Source: Lachnospiraceae bacterium
GTDB lineage: Bacteria > Bacillota > Clostridia > Lachnospirales > Lachnospiraceae
Length of the DNA stretch: 40,333 nt
Reading direction: 5' to 3'
Assembly: GCA_024693225.1 (NCBI GenBank)
Contig: JAILLI010000036.1
Span: forward strand, 1-40,333
The first letter of the stretch is position 1, and each line of letters begins with the position of its first letter. The translations under genes and the position numbers were made by a program. Shown here in pieces: positions 14,881-22,982 of this stretch. The notes beneath the pieces were generated by a model that searched no databases, had not been told where the DNA came from, and saw only the letters and a program-made list of their open reading frames with translations.

Positions 14881-16752
14881 ATGTCAGAGCATAAAAAGCG
14901 TCTGCTTAAATATTATGATGAGATGAAATGGCTCTATATGGAGCTTTACAACAATGACACAGCAGCATTTGACTATTATGTATCCATGCTGGAAGAATAT
15001 GCAAAGGACAGATCCGACAAGCTGAAGGCATGGGATAAGAAGAGAAGATCCGGCAAGGGGTCTGAGTGGTATAAGGATAACAGGCGGCTGGGAATGCTTG
15101 CCTATACTGACTGCTTTGCCGGAGATCTTCACGGAGTAAAAGAGCACCTGTCTTATCTGAAGGAGACAGGTGTTAACTACATACATCTGATGCCGCTTCT
15201 GCAAAGCCCCGAAGGACGCAGCGACGGGGGCTATGCCGTTTCCGATTTCCGGAAGGTGGATCCGGGTCTTGGGACCATGGAGGACCTTGAGGACCTGGCC
15301 GATGAGTGCCATGAAAGCGGGATCAGTCTCTGCCTTGATTTTGTCATGAACCACACCAGTGAGGATCATGAGTGGGCAAAAAGAGCGGCAAACGGCGAAA
15401 AGGAGTATCAGGACCGCTATTTCTTTTATGACAACTGGGATATACCGGCAAAGATGGAAGAGACCATACCGCAGGTGTTTCCTACGACCGCGCCTGGAAA
15501 TTTCACCTGGTGCAGCAAGGCCGGCAAGGTTGTGATGACAACATTCTATCCCTATCAGTGGGATCTGAACTATCATAATCCCGTTGTATTTAACGATATG
15601 ACAGCCAACATGCTCTTTCTGTGTAACCGGGGCGTGGATATAATAAGGCTCGACGCGACACCTTACATATGGAAGATGCCTGAAACAAAGTGCCGCAATC
15701 TTCCGCAGGTACATACTCTGGTCCGTCTCATGAGGATAGCATGCGAGATAGTAGCCCCCGGGACTCTGCTATTGGGTGAGATAGTGATGGAGCCCAAGGA
15801 GGTGGTACCCTATTTCGGGACGAAGGATCAGCCTGAATGTCATCTTCTCTATAACGTTACGACAATGGCAAGTATATGGCATACTGTGGCGACAAAGGAT
15901 ACGCGCCTTCTGGCGGACCAGCTCACAAAGGTCTTTGCTCTGCCGGAAAACTGTGTTTTCCTTAATTATCTGAGATGCCATGACGATATAGGGTGGGGAC
16001 TTGATTATGATTTCCTGTCGCATTTCGGGATCGAAGAAGCAGCCCATAAGCGCTTCCTGAATGACTATTTCAGGGATATAGGGTTTGACAGCGGGTCAAG
16101 AGGGGAACTCTACAATGATGATCCCAGGCTGAAAGATGCCAGACTCTGCGGTACGACCGCATCGCTTTGCGGGATAGAAGAGGCCGAGTGGGAGCGTGAT
16201 GATGAGAAACTGAAGACAGGTATCAACCTTGATGTGATGCTTCATGCCTTCCTATTTACCCTTTCCGGTATCCCCGTACTCTACAGCGGCGATGAGATAG
16301 GTCAGCTCAATGACTACTCTTACAAGGAGGATCCGCAAAGGGCTGATGACAGCCGCTATCTGCACAGAGGCAGTTTTAACTGGGATGATGCGGCCAAAAG
16401 GGATGATCCGTCCACCCGCCAGGGGAGGATATACAGGGCCATACATGATCTCTACAGGCTAAGATGCAATCACAAGGCATTTGCAAATTCTGCCGATACC
16501 TGGCTGATCCCTTTATCTGAAGGCTGTTCTGCCGGTCTTATCGGTATAGGCAGATATTATGATAAGGAGAAGATCCTCGCTTTTTACAATTTCTCACAAG
16601 ATCCCCAGGTAATACATACTGAAGAGGATGAAAGCTATCAGGTTCTGACCTCATCGGAAGATGGCCCGGTAAAGAGCGGTGATGGTCATTTTGTCAGGGA
16701 ATTTGAGCTTTTGCCCTACGGTTTTGTCTGGTATCGGAAAAAGTACAGGTGA
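14881..16752 (+). CDS. GH13_4 amylosucrase-like enzyme
   Basis: The 623-residue protein has the architecture of amylosucrases and sucrose hydrolases (about 630 residues): a helical N-terminal region (about 1-70) and a GH13 barrel. The nucleophile is D258 (DIIRLDATPYIWK), the acid/base E300 (LLGEIVM), and the transition-state Asp D368 (RCHDDIGW). The 42-residue distance between nucleophile and acid/base equals that in the Neisseria polysaccharea enzyme as I remember it. Amylosucrase transfers glucose from sucrose to an alpha-1,4-glucan and releases fructose; related enzymes only hydrolyse sucrose, and the two cannot be told apart here. No signal peptide, so it acts inside the cell. GGGGTGAGAA is its ribosome site. 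It is the last gene of the operon. Confidence 0.88.
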   Translation: MSEHKKRLLKYYDEMKWLYMELYNNDTAAFDYYVSMLEEYAKDRSDKLKAWDKKRRSGKGSEWYKDNRRLGMLAYTDCFAGDLHGVKEHLSYLKETGVNYIHLMPLLQSPEGRSDGGYAVSDFRKVDPGLGTMEDLEDLADECHESGISLCLDFVMNHTSEDHEWAKRAANGEKEYQDRYFFYDNWDIPAKMEETIPQVFPTTAPGNFTWCSKAGKVVMTTFYPYQWDLNYHNPVVFNDMTANMLFLCNRGVDIIRLDATPYIWKMPETKCRNLPQVHTLVRLMRIACEIVAPGTLLLGEIVMEPKEVVPYFGTKDQPECHLLYNVTTMASIWHTVATKDTRLLADQLTKVFALPENCVFLNYLRCHDDIGWGLDYDFLSHFGIEEAAHKRFLNDYFRDIGFDSGSRGELYNDDPRLKDARLCGTTASLCGIEEAEWERDDEKLKTGINLDVMLHAFLFTLSGIPVLYSGDEIGQLNDYSYKEDPQRADDSRYLHRGSFNWDDAAKRDDPSTRQGRIYRAIHDLYRLRCNHKAFANSADTWLIPLSEGCSAGLIGIGRYYDKEKILAFYNFSQDPQVIHTEEDESYQVLTSSEDGPVKSGDGHFVREFELLPYGFVWYRKKYR

Positions 16753-16767
16753 ACTTGTTATTTTTTC

Positions 16768-16796
16768 TTGACTTATGGAAAATGATATGCTTTAAT
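16768..16796 (+). promoter_or_regulatory. Promoter of rpsU
   Basis: TTGACT (16768-16773) and TTTAAT (16791-16796) are 17 bases apart. The predicted start near 16803 gives a leader of about 55 nt that contains the hairpin at 16817-16836. Confidence 0.65.
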
Positions 16797-16816
16797 TGTT
16801 GAGTGTTAAATCCCGA

Positions 16817-16836
16817 AAGCCGCTAAATATCGGCTT
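16817..16836 (+). promoter_or_regulatory. Hairpin in the rpsU leader
   Basis: AAGCCG (16817-16822) and CGGCTT (16831-16836) form a perfect 6-bp stem with an 8-base loop. It ends a few bases before the GAGGGGAGGG ribosome site and has no T-tract, so it is not a terminator. It could affect mRNA stability or translation of rpsU. Confidence 0.45.
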
Positions 16837-16857
16837 GGAAGAGGGGAGGGTTGAAAG

Positions 16858-17034
16858 ATGGCTGAAGTCATAGTTAAAGAGAATGAGAGTCTTGACAGTG
16901 CGCTGCGCCGTTTCAAGAGAAGCTGTGCCAAGGCGGGTATCCAGCAGGAGATCCGGAAGCGTGAGCATTACGAGAAGCCGAGCGTAAAGCGTAAGAAGAA
17001 GTCAGAGGCTGCCAGAAAAAGGAAATACAACTGA
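16858..17034 (+). CDS. rpsU: 30S ribosomal protein S21
   Basis: This short gene encodes 58 residues beginning [19 protein letters not shown] and ending in a very basic tail rich in Lys and Arg ([14 protein letters not shown]). Length and sequence fit bacterial S21, a small-subunit protein involved in initiation. It has its own promoter, a strong ribosome site (GAGGGGAGGG) and a terminator immediately downstream, so it forms a single-gene unit. Confidence 0.95.
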   Translation: MAEVIVKENESLDSALRRFKRSCAKAGIQQEIRKREHYEKPSVKRKKKSEAARKRKYN

Positions 17035-17041
17035 TATAACT

Positions 17042-17073
17042 GATCCCCGGTCATATGACCAGGGATCTTATTT
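17042..17073 (+). terminator. Terminator of rpsU, possibly bidirectional
   Basis: GATCCC and GGGATC flank GGTCATATGACC in a long near-perfect hairpin (17042-17067), followed by TTATTTAT. The converging minus-strand beta-helix gene ends at 17075, so the same hairpin may also end that transcript, though its T-tract in that direction is weak. Confidence 0.75.
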
Positions 17074-17074
17074 A

Positions 17075-18814
17075 TCAAATGGACCCTTTATACTTGGATA
17101 ATGTCAGTGAATTGTGATGTGCAAGCTTATTGCCGGAGAATTCACTGTTATCGGCACCGGGTCCCAAGAAGAGATCAAAGCCGTTTTTGGAATTGAGCTT
17201 GTTGTTAAGAACCTTGGCCCTTGCATTACCGTTTCCTTCAAGGCCTATTATAAACAGTGCATCGTCCTTACTGGACAGCTTGTTTTTGGATATGGTCATT
17301 CCGGTAGTGGATCTGTACTCCAGTCCCCGCTTTTTGGCGTTAGTGACAGTATTTGATGCAATGGTCCCGTCTTTAACACCTTTTATAGCTATACCGTCAA
17401 TGCCTGCCCCGATACATTTGTTTTTCTTAATATTGACATTTGTTGACCGTGTAATGCTTATGGTGGAGTTGGTTGTATTCTTGACGGTATTGTCTTTGAT
17501 CGTGATCTTTTTACTCTTGGTGATGTTTATACCGCCCCTGTCCTTATAGAGGTTGTCAAATTTATGGGCACCTTTGGCATCAAAAGTATTACCGGTAAGT
17601 TTTACATCCGATGATCCGTCGATGAGAGCCAGTATCATACAGTTTGTCCCGGTACAGTTCTCTACGGTCAGGCCTTTCACACTCAGTTCTCCTACCATAT
17701 AGGATTCCATGTTTTTGAAAGTACATCCTCTTACAGTGATATTTGATGATATGGTCCCACCCTTTGGAAGAGGATGATGGTTGCCCACCCCTGAATAGCC
17801 GTTGATAAAGGAACAGTTTTCTATGGTTATGTTCCTGGCCGGTGTTTTATCAAAAGGAACCCCGTATGAGGGTTCACCTGCTTTTGTACAGTAATCCAGA
17901 TGTATGAATTCCATCGTAAAGAGGGAAGAGGGTGTTTCAACAGCATTGGCTATAGCCTTTTCGAACTTCACATTTGATACAAGAGCCGTATCAACACCGC
18001 TTAAGTTAAGAGCATGGCCCGATGCGTTTTTGCAGGTCATATTCTTTACAGTGATATCATGTGCATGTCTGAAAGCAACTATGGTAGTACCAAGAGAATC
18101 CTTGGTATGGGGATTCTTATATGCTATCCATTTGCCGCCGTCTACGGTGATATCATGATACTTGGAATACTTATATCCGTCACATCTGACATTAGCCGCT
18201 CCTGCAGAGCATTTGCATACATTACCGTATTTATCAAGATGGGCTCCTATGATCATGGGTCCGAAGGAATAATCAGCCATCTGGTAGATAATGGTCTTGT
18301 CACCGAGTTTTAATATGGTATCCGAAAAGATCAGCAGGCTGCCGGAAATATAGTACTTGCCGTTCGGAATGTTGACCGTGATCGTTTTGTCGGTCATGTT
18401 GGCTTTCTCAAGAGCAGCATTTATGGCATAACGGTCATCGTTCTTGTCCGTCCCATCGGCCCCGAATTCGGTAACATCAAAATATGTCCGGTCTTCATCG
18501 ATATCATCGTCAATATCGTCATCATCGTCAATATCGTCATCATCGTCAATGTCGTCATCATCATCAATATTTTCTGCATCATCCGCTTCGTCTGTATCAG
18601 CATGATCAACAGGGTCAGATAAGTTCAGACTTTCAGGATATTCTTCCTGATATCCGGTCTCTGATAAAACCTTTTCGTCAGCCTCCGGTACCCGGGTGTA
18701 TTCTTCAAGGCTTGTCTCTTCCGGGGTATCAGCCTGTACCGGATATGAAGTGCCATTGATCGACGTGATCACGATGATCAGTCCTGCAAAGATAAATGAT
18801 AAAGCTTTTTTCAT
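17075..18814 (-). CDS. Secreted right-handed beta-helix protein with Asp-rich linker
   Basis: The 579-residue protein has a Sec signal peptide (about 1-29, ending near PVQADT), an acidic linker, an Asp/Ile repeat tract (about 83-108), then a pectate-lyase-3-like segment (YFDVTEFGADGTDKNDDRYAINAAL, in short VTEFGADG) and a long parallel beta-helix region (about 150-570) with many N-I-T, N-x-F and V-K-N type turns. Such folds occur in polysaccharide lyases, GH28-type hydrolases and epimerases. No catalytic residues can be assigned with confidence. A Cys-containing loop (NVCKCSAGAANVRC) near residue 196 may be structural. AAGGAG precedes the start. It is probably exported and acts on, or binds, a polysaccharide outside the cell; the poly-Asp tract may bind calcium or serve as a spacer. 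Confidence 0.8.
   Translation of the reverse strand: MKKALSFIFAGLIIVITSINGTSYPVQADTPEETSLEEYTRVPEADEKVLSETGYQEEYPESLNLSDPVDHADTDEADDAENIDDDDDIDDDDDIDDDDDIDDDIDEDRTYFDVTEFGADGTDKNDDRYAINAALEKANMTDKTITVNIPNGKYYISGSLLIFSDTILKLGDKTIIYQMADYSFGPMIIGAHLDKYGNVCKCSAGAANVRCDGYKYSKYHDITVDGGKWIAYKNPHTKDSLGTTIVAFRHAHDITVKNMTCKNASGHALNLSGVDTALVSNVKFEKAIANAVETPSSLFTMEFIHLDYCTKAGEPSYGVPFDKTPARNITIENCSFINGYSGVGNHHPLPKGGTISSNITVRGCTFKNMESYMVGELSVKGLTVENCTGTNCMILALIDGSSDVKLTGNTFDAKGAHKFDNLYKDRGGINITKSKKITIKDNTVKNTTNSTISITRSTNVNIKKNKCIGAGIDGIAIKGVKDGTIASNTVTNAKKRGLEYRSTTGMTISKNKLSSKDDALFIIGLEGNGNARAKVLNNKLNSKNGFDLFLGPGADNSEFSGNKLAHHNSLTLSKYKGSI
18507..18560. repeat. Three tandem 18-bp units coding DDDDDI
   Basis: An 18-bp unit is repeated at 18507-18524, 18525-18542 and 18543-18560 with a single difference in the third copy. 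Each codes, on the minus strand, for five Asp and one Ile in the linker of the secreted beta-helix protein. Such in-frame repeats can change copy number by slippage without shifting the frame. Confidence 0.85.
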
Positions 18815-18967
18815 GTCGAGCTCTCCTTACTGCATGTTCATCAAAATAATGAATAGGAATAAATATGCAAGCACATGTTACATTTTTAGCATATTTTGAC
18901 AGAAAAATCCAGCCCGGGTAGCCCTTTTACAGATTTTTATTTTTTCCTTTTTTTCTTTGAGAAGGCG

Positions 18968-18976
18968 TGATATAAT
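18968..18976 (+). promoter_or_regulatory. Extended -10 element before the metallophosphoesterase gene
   Basis: TGATATAAT (18968-18976) is a full extended -10 sequence; no -35 element stands out. The same ten bases TGATATAATA recur at 19026-19035, inside the reading frame. Transcription from the first copy would begin almost at the annotated ATG. Confidence 0.45.
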
Positions 18977-18981
18977 ACCAT

Positions 18982-19899
18982 ATGTTGTATGGGAAGCCCC
19001 ATGCACAACAAAATATTGCAGGGTATGATATAATATTGTATTATATATTGCTGATCGTGCTCGTTCTTGTGATAACCTTATTTGTTTACAGGGAGAGTAC
19101 GGGATATAACATAGTGGAATATACGGTCTTCACCGACAAGGACATTGGGTCGCCGGTGAGATTTGCCATGTTATCGGATCTTCATGAGACCGATGTGACG
19201 CATGATATGAACGAGAGGCTCATAGCATCGGTAAGATCTCTGGGGCCGGATTTTATCGTTCTGGCCGGAGATATGGTGACAAGCTACAAAGAGCCTTTTC
19301 ATGATCCGGAAGCAGCCTATTCTTTTATTGAAAAGCTTGCAAAGTCATACAGGGTTTATTACGGACTTGGTAACCATGAGCAGCGTTTTATTGAAGAACC
19401 GCGCAAATACCAAGGGAAAAAGGAAGAGTTTACAGCAAGGACGCAAGCTTCCGAGGCCACGATCCTTTCCGACGATCATGCGGATCTTGAAGGCAGGAAT
19501 ATCAGGATTTATGGCTATAACATACCGCTTGAGAATTACAGAAGAGGAACTTTCGCCAAGCTTCCGGACGGTATCATAGAAAAGACCCTTGGTGGATGTG
19601 ATGACAGGTTTTTTAACATTCTGATAGCACATTCGCCGGATCATTTTGAGGAATATGTAAAGTTTGCACCGGATCTTGTGCTTTCCGGTCATCTTCACGG
19701 AGGGATAGTGGCCCTCCCGGGCATAGGCGGGATAATATCACCTCAGCTTCGCCCCTTCCCCAGATATGACCACGGAGAGTTTAAAGAGGGCGGAACGACC
19801 ATGATAGTGAGCCGGGGGATAGGATGGCATTCGATCCCGATCAGGATCTTTAACAAGGCCGAGATAGTATCGGTGACCATAAGAAAGAAGGAAGTATAA
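18982..19899 (+). CDS. Membrane-anchored metallophosphoesterase
   Basis: The protein (305 residues from the first ATG) has one N-terminal membrane helix (about 18-37) followed by a calcineurin-like phosphoesterase domain. Metal-binding motifs are in place: SDLHE (DxH, about 69-73), LAGDMV (GD, about 94-99), GLGNHEQ (GNHE, about 130-136), IAHSPDHF (about 216) and GHLHGG (about 236-241). It resembles the YaeI/YkuE group of membrane phosphoesterases. The substrate is not known. The start is uncertain: no ribosome site precedes the ATG at 18982, and the extended -10 lies only six bases before it, so translation may begin at a downstream TTG near 19036 or be nearly leaderless. It precedes scpA by 15 bases. 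Confidence 0.85.
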   Translation: MLYGKPHAQQNIAGYDIILYYILLIVLVLVITLFVYRESTGYNIVEYTVFTDKDIGSPVRFAMLSDLHETDVTHDMNERLIASVRSLGPDFIVLAGDMVTSYKEPFHDPEAAYSFIEKLAKSYRVYYGLGNHEQRFIEEPRKYQGKKEEFTARTQASEATILSDDHADLEGRNIRIYGYNIPLENYRRGTFAKLPDGIIEKTLGGCDDRFFNILIAHSPDHFEEYVKFAPDLVLSGHLHGGIVALPGIGGIISPQLRPFPRYDHGEFKEGGTTMIVSRGIGWHSIPIRIFNKAEIVSVTIRKKEV

Positions 19900-19914
19900 C
19901 AGAGGGGAGAAAAT

Positions 19915-20661
19915 ATGGCAATCAATGTAAAACTTGAGAAATTTGAAGGACCGCTGGATCTGCTCCTTCACCTTATCGAAAAGAACAAGGTTGATATATA
20001 TGATATTCCCATCGCTATCATAACGGATCAGTATCTTGAATATCTGAAACAGATGGAGATAGAAGATCTGAACGTCATGAGCGAATTTCTTGTCATGGCG
20101 GCAACACTTCTTGACATCAAGGCCAAGATGCTGCTTCCGGCTGAAGTCAACGAAGACGGGGAGGAAGAGGACCCGAGAGCAGAACTCGTTGAGAAGCTCA
20201 TCGAATACAAGATGTACAAGTATATGTCCTTCGAACTCAAGGACCGTCAGATAGATGCGGTAAGGAACTTTTACAAGGGGGCCACATTGCCCAAAGAGGT
20301 GGAAGAGTATGTTGAACCCATCGATTATGACAAGCTTGTTGGAGATATAGATCTTACAAAACTCAATGAGATATTCAGGTCAGTCGTCCGCAAGCAGAAG
20401 GACAAGATCGATCCGGTCCGCAGCAAGTTCGGGAATATAGAGAAGGATGAGATCAACCTTGAGGAGAAGCAGCTCTACATAGAAATGTACGTAAGGACCC
20501 ACAAGAAGTTCTCGTTCCGAGCCCTTCTTGAAGCACAGCCCACCAAGATGGAGATCGTTGTCACCTTCCTTGTGATGCTGGAGATGATGAAGGTCGGTAA
20601 GATCAGGATCGTCCAGGAGAACCTTTTTGATGATATCATGATAACATCGATGGCTGCCTGA
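19915..20661 (+). CDS. scpA: Segregation and condensation protein A
   Basis: The 248-residue protein is the kleisin subunit of the bacterial SMC-ScpAB complex, which compacts and helps separate chromosomes. The N-terminus INVKLEKFEGPLDLLLHLI is the ScpA hallmark that contacts the SMC neck. NVMSEFLVMAATLLDIKAKMLLP (about 57-79, quoted here only as its landmark LVMAATLL) follows. The C-terminal winged-helix region (about 190-245) binds the SMC head. AGAGGGGAG is the ribosome site. scpB follows after 74 bases. Confidence 0.96.
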   Translation: MAINVKLEKFEGPLDLLLHLIEKNKVDIYDIPIAIITDQYLEYLKQMEIEDLNVMSEFLVMAATLLDIKAKMLLPAEVNEDGEEEDPRAELVEKLIEYKMYKYMSFELKDRQIDAVRNFYKGATLPKEVEEYVEPIDYDKLVGDIDLTKLNEIFRSVVRKQKDKIDPVRSKFGNIEKDEINLEEKQLYIEMYVRTHKKFSFRALLEAQPTKMEIVVTFLVMLEMMKVGKIRIVQENLFDDIMITSMAA

Positions 20662-20735
20662 TACCGAACTTATTAAGAAAGTGGAACGGTTCCTATCCGG
20701 ACGGGACAGAAGTATAAGGATCATACGGTGAGGAT

Positions 20736-21398
20736 TTGAAGAAAGATTTTGAAGATTCATTTAAAGAAAATATCGATACCATGGACATAGCGCCCGAGGA
20801 GAGTGCCCCTAAGGAAGAAGAGGTAAAGCGTGCCGAACATCCCGAAGCAGCCATTAGTGCCATACTGTTCGCAATGGGAGATTCGGTCGAGGTCAAAAAG
20901 CTGGCTGAAGTCATTGGATATGACGAGGATGAGACCCGTGAGATCATTGGAAAGATGAAGGCCCGCTTTGAGCGAAACAAGGACTTTGGCATTACCATAG
21001 TGGAGCTAGATAACAGTGTGCAGATGTGCTCCAAGACCGACATGTACGAATACCTGATCAGGATCGCCAAGATCCCCAGGAACATGCACCTTTCCGATAC
21101 TGCCCTTGAGACTCTTTCCATCATTGCATACAAACAGCCCGTGACACGTGCCGAGATAGAGAAGATCAGGGGGGTATCATGCGATCACCCGATCAATAAG
21201 CTCCTCGAATTCGGTCTTATCACCGAGCTTGGCAGACTTAACGCTCCGGGTCGGCCCCTTCTTTTCGGAACTACGGAACAGTTCCTTCGAAGCTTCGGGG
21301 TCAAATCGATCGATGATCTTCCGGACATAGCACCGGACAGACTGGAGGAATTCAAGAAGGAAGCTGCCGAAGAGATACAGTTAAAGCTTGATATCTGA
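20736..21398 (+). CDS. scpB: Segregation and condensation protein B
   Basis: The 220-residue protein has two winged-helix domains that bind ScpA within the SMC complex. The motif AAISAILFAMGDSVEVKKLAEVIG (about 37-60; landmark ILFAMGD) opens the first domain, and LSDTALETLSIIAYKQPVTRAEIEKIRGV (about 113-141; landmark IIAYKQPVTRAEI) is the family signature. An acidic N-terminal stretch of about 30 residues precedes the domain. The chosen start is a TTG at 20736, preceded by GTGAGG; a later in-frame ATG would still keep the first domain. An intrinsic terminator follows immediately. Confidence 0.95.
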   Translation: MKKDFEDSFKENIDTMDIAPEESAPKEEEVKRAEHPEAAISAILFAMGDSVEVKKLAEVIGYDEDETREIIGKMKARFERNKDFGITIVELDNSVQMCSKTDMYEYLIRIAKIPRNMHLSDTALETLSIIAYKQPVTRAEIEKIRGVSCDHPINKLLEFGLITELGRLNAPGRPLLFGTTEQFLRSFGVKSIDDLPDIAPDRLEEFKKEAAEEIQLKLDI

Positions 21399-21426
21399 AA
21401 GGGGACCACAAGGCCCCTTTTTTTAT
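21399..21426 (+). terminator. Terminator after scpB
   Basis: GGGG (21401-21404) pairs with CCCC across a short loop, extended by flanking A/T pairs, and is followed by TTTTTTTATT. It begins directly after the scpB stop codon. Confidence 0.85.
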
Positions 21427-21451
21427 TACAAGCCACTTCATATTTTTTGCT

Positions 21452-21479
21452 TTGAAAAATCCCCACGCTGTGTTAAAAT
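21452..21479 (+). promoter_or_regulatory. Promoter of the decarboxylase operon
   Basis: TTGAAA (21452-21457) and TAAAAT (21474-21479) are separated by 16 bases. The leader to the first gene is about 47 nt and ends in a GGAGG ribosome site. Confidence 0.6.
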
Positions 21480-21532
21480 ATCAAAAGTATGTAAATTTGC
21501 GTTATTTAATATATTCATATGGAGGTTTCGCA

Positions 21533-22963
21533 ATGAGTAATTCTTCACTTGCAGGCAAACGTATAGAAAGTTTGCTTGATGAAAACAGTTTCGTTGAGAT
21601 CGGTGCAGGGATTTCCGCTCGTGCTACTGATTTTAACATGGAACCGAAGGATGCGGTTGCTGACGGTGTTGTTACGGGATACGGCCTTATCGACGGCAGG
21701 CTTGTATACGTATACAGTCAGGATCCTTCCGTGCTCGGCGGTTCTGTAGGCGAGATGCACGCAAAGAAGATAGTTTCTCTTTATGATCTCGCGCTCAAAG
21801 TCGGTGCTCCGGTGATCGGTATCATCGATTCCGCAGGACTTCGACTTAACGAATCATTCGATGCCCTTGATGCTTTCGGAAGCATATACAGGGCCCAGGC
21901 CATGGCAAGTGGTGTGATACCGCAGATCACGGCCATATTCGGCAAGTGCGGCGGCGGTCTTTCCGTGTTTACGGGAATGACGGATTTTACTTTTATGGAA
22001 GGAGATTCGGCAAGACTCTTTGTTAATTCACCGAACGCTCTTTCGGGTAATTATGAAGAGAAGCTTGATACTGCAAAAGCTGCCTTCCAGGCTGATGAAG
22101 CCGGCAATGTGGACATCGTTGCAAGTGAAGCGGAAATATATGATGAGATAAGAAGCTTTATCTCCCTGCTCCCTTCTAATAATGATGAGTTCGGGGCATC
22201 AAGCGAATGCACGGACGATCTTAACCGTGCGGTTGCCGATATCGTAAACTGCAAGGGTGATACAGCCATTGCACTTTCCATGATCGCCGATGACAATTCA
22301 TATTATGAAGTGAAGGCCGGCTATGGCAAGGAGATGACTACAGGCTTTATCAGGCTTAACGGCCAGACTGTCGGTTGCGTAGCCAACAGAAGCGAGATAT
22401 ATGACGACGAGAGCAAGAAGGTATGGGAGGGTAACGGAACACTTACACCCAATGCCGTATCCAAGGCTGCTGATTTTGTTAACTTCTGTGACAGCTTTGA
22501 TATTCCCCTGCTCACTCTTACAAATGTAACGGGATATGAAGCAGATACATGCTGCGAGAAGAAGATCGCAAAGGCTGCCGGCAAGCTTGCATATGCTTTT
22601 GCAAATGCTACGGTGGCAAAGGTCAACGTTGTTATCGGAAAAGCCTTCGGAACAGCCGGCATACTGATGAATTCCAAGTCACTCGGATGTGATCTTACCC
22701 TGGCATGGTCCGATGCCAAGATCGGTATGATGGATTCAAAACTTGCGGCATCCATAATATACGACGGCAAGGGAGCCGATGCTGTTTCAGCCGGTGCCGG
22801 TGAGTATGACAAGCTCCAGAACAATATCGGATCGGCAGCAAGACGCGGTTATGTGGATCAGATCATCGAGGCCGCCGATACGAGAAAATACCTTATCGGA
22901 GCTTTTGAAATGCTTTATACAAAAAGAGAGGACAGACCTGCCAAAAAGCATGGAGCAGTTTAG
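21533..22963 (+). CDS. Acyl-CoA carboxyltransferase, MmdA/12S-like
   Basis: The 476-residue protein has the tandem crotonase-fold carboxyltransferase domains of methylmalonyl-CoA decarboxylase alpha subunits, transcarboxylase 12S and propionyl-CoA carboxylase beta subunits. It would move a carboxyl group between an acyl-CoA and the biotin carrier. Landmarks are LLDENSFVEIG (about 14-24), the GGSVGEMHAKKI segment near residue 70, the oxyanion-hole segment IIDSAGLRLNE (about 96-106), CGGGLSVFTGMTDFTFM (about 140-156), and in the second half KAFGTAGILMNSKSLGCD. It is shorter than typical 12S subunits (about 510-520). The acyl-CoA substrate cannot be read off. The start at 21533 has TGGAGG upstream; an earlier in-frame ATG overlaps the promoter. 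First gene of a five-gene operon. Confidence 0.9.
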   Translation: MSNSSLAGKRIESLLDENSFVEIGAGISARATDFNMEPKDAVADGVVTGYGLIDGRLVYVYSQDPSVLGGSVGEMHAKKIVSLYDLALKVGAPVIGIIDSAGLRLNESFDALDAFGSIYRAQAMASGVIPQITAIFGKCGGGLSVFTGMTDFTFMEGDSARLFVNSPNALSGNYEEKLDTAKAAFQADEAGNVDIVASEAEIYDEIRSFISLLPSNNDEFGASSECTDDLNRAVADIVNCKGDTAIALSMIADDNSYYEVKAGYGKEMTTGFIRLNGQTVGCVANRSEIYDDESKKVWEGNGTLTPNAVSKAADFVNFCDSFDIPLLTLTNVTGYEADTCCEKKIAKAAGKLAYAFANATVAKVNVVIGKAFGTAGILMNSKSLGCDLTLAWSDAKIGMMDSKLAASIIYDGKGADAVSAGAGEYDKLQNNIGSAARRGYVDQIIEAADTRKYLIGAFEMLYTKREDRPAKKHGAV

Positions 22964-22982
22964 AAAGGAGTAAGTAGGTAAT

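Noticed and set aside
14884-15714. 276-codon open frame on the minus strand
   Set aside because: It lies entirely opposite the amylosucrase-like gene, has no ribosome site and resembles no family.
18507-18560. CRISPR-like repeat array
   Set aside because: Units are contiguous without spacers and are in-frame Asp codons.
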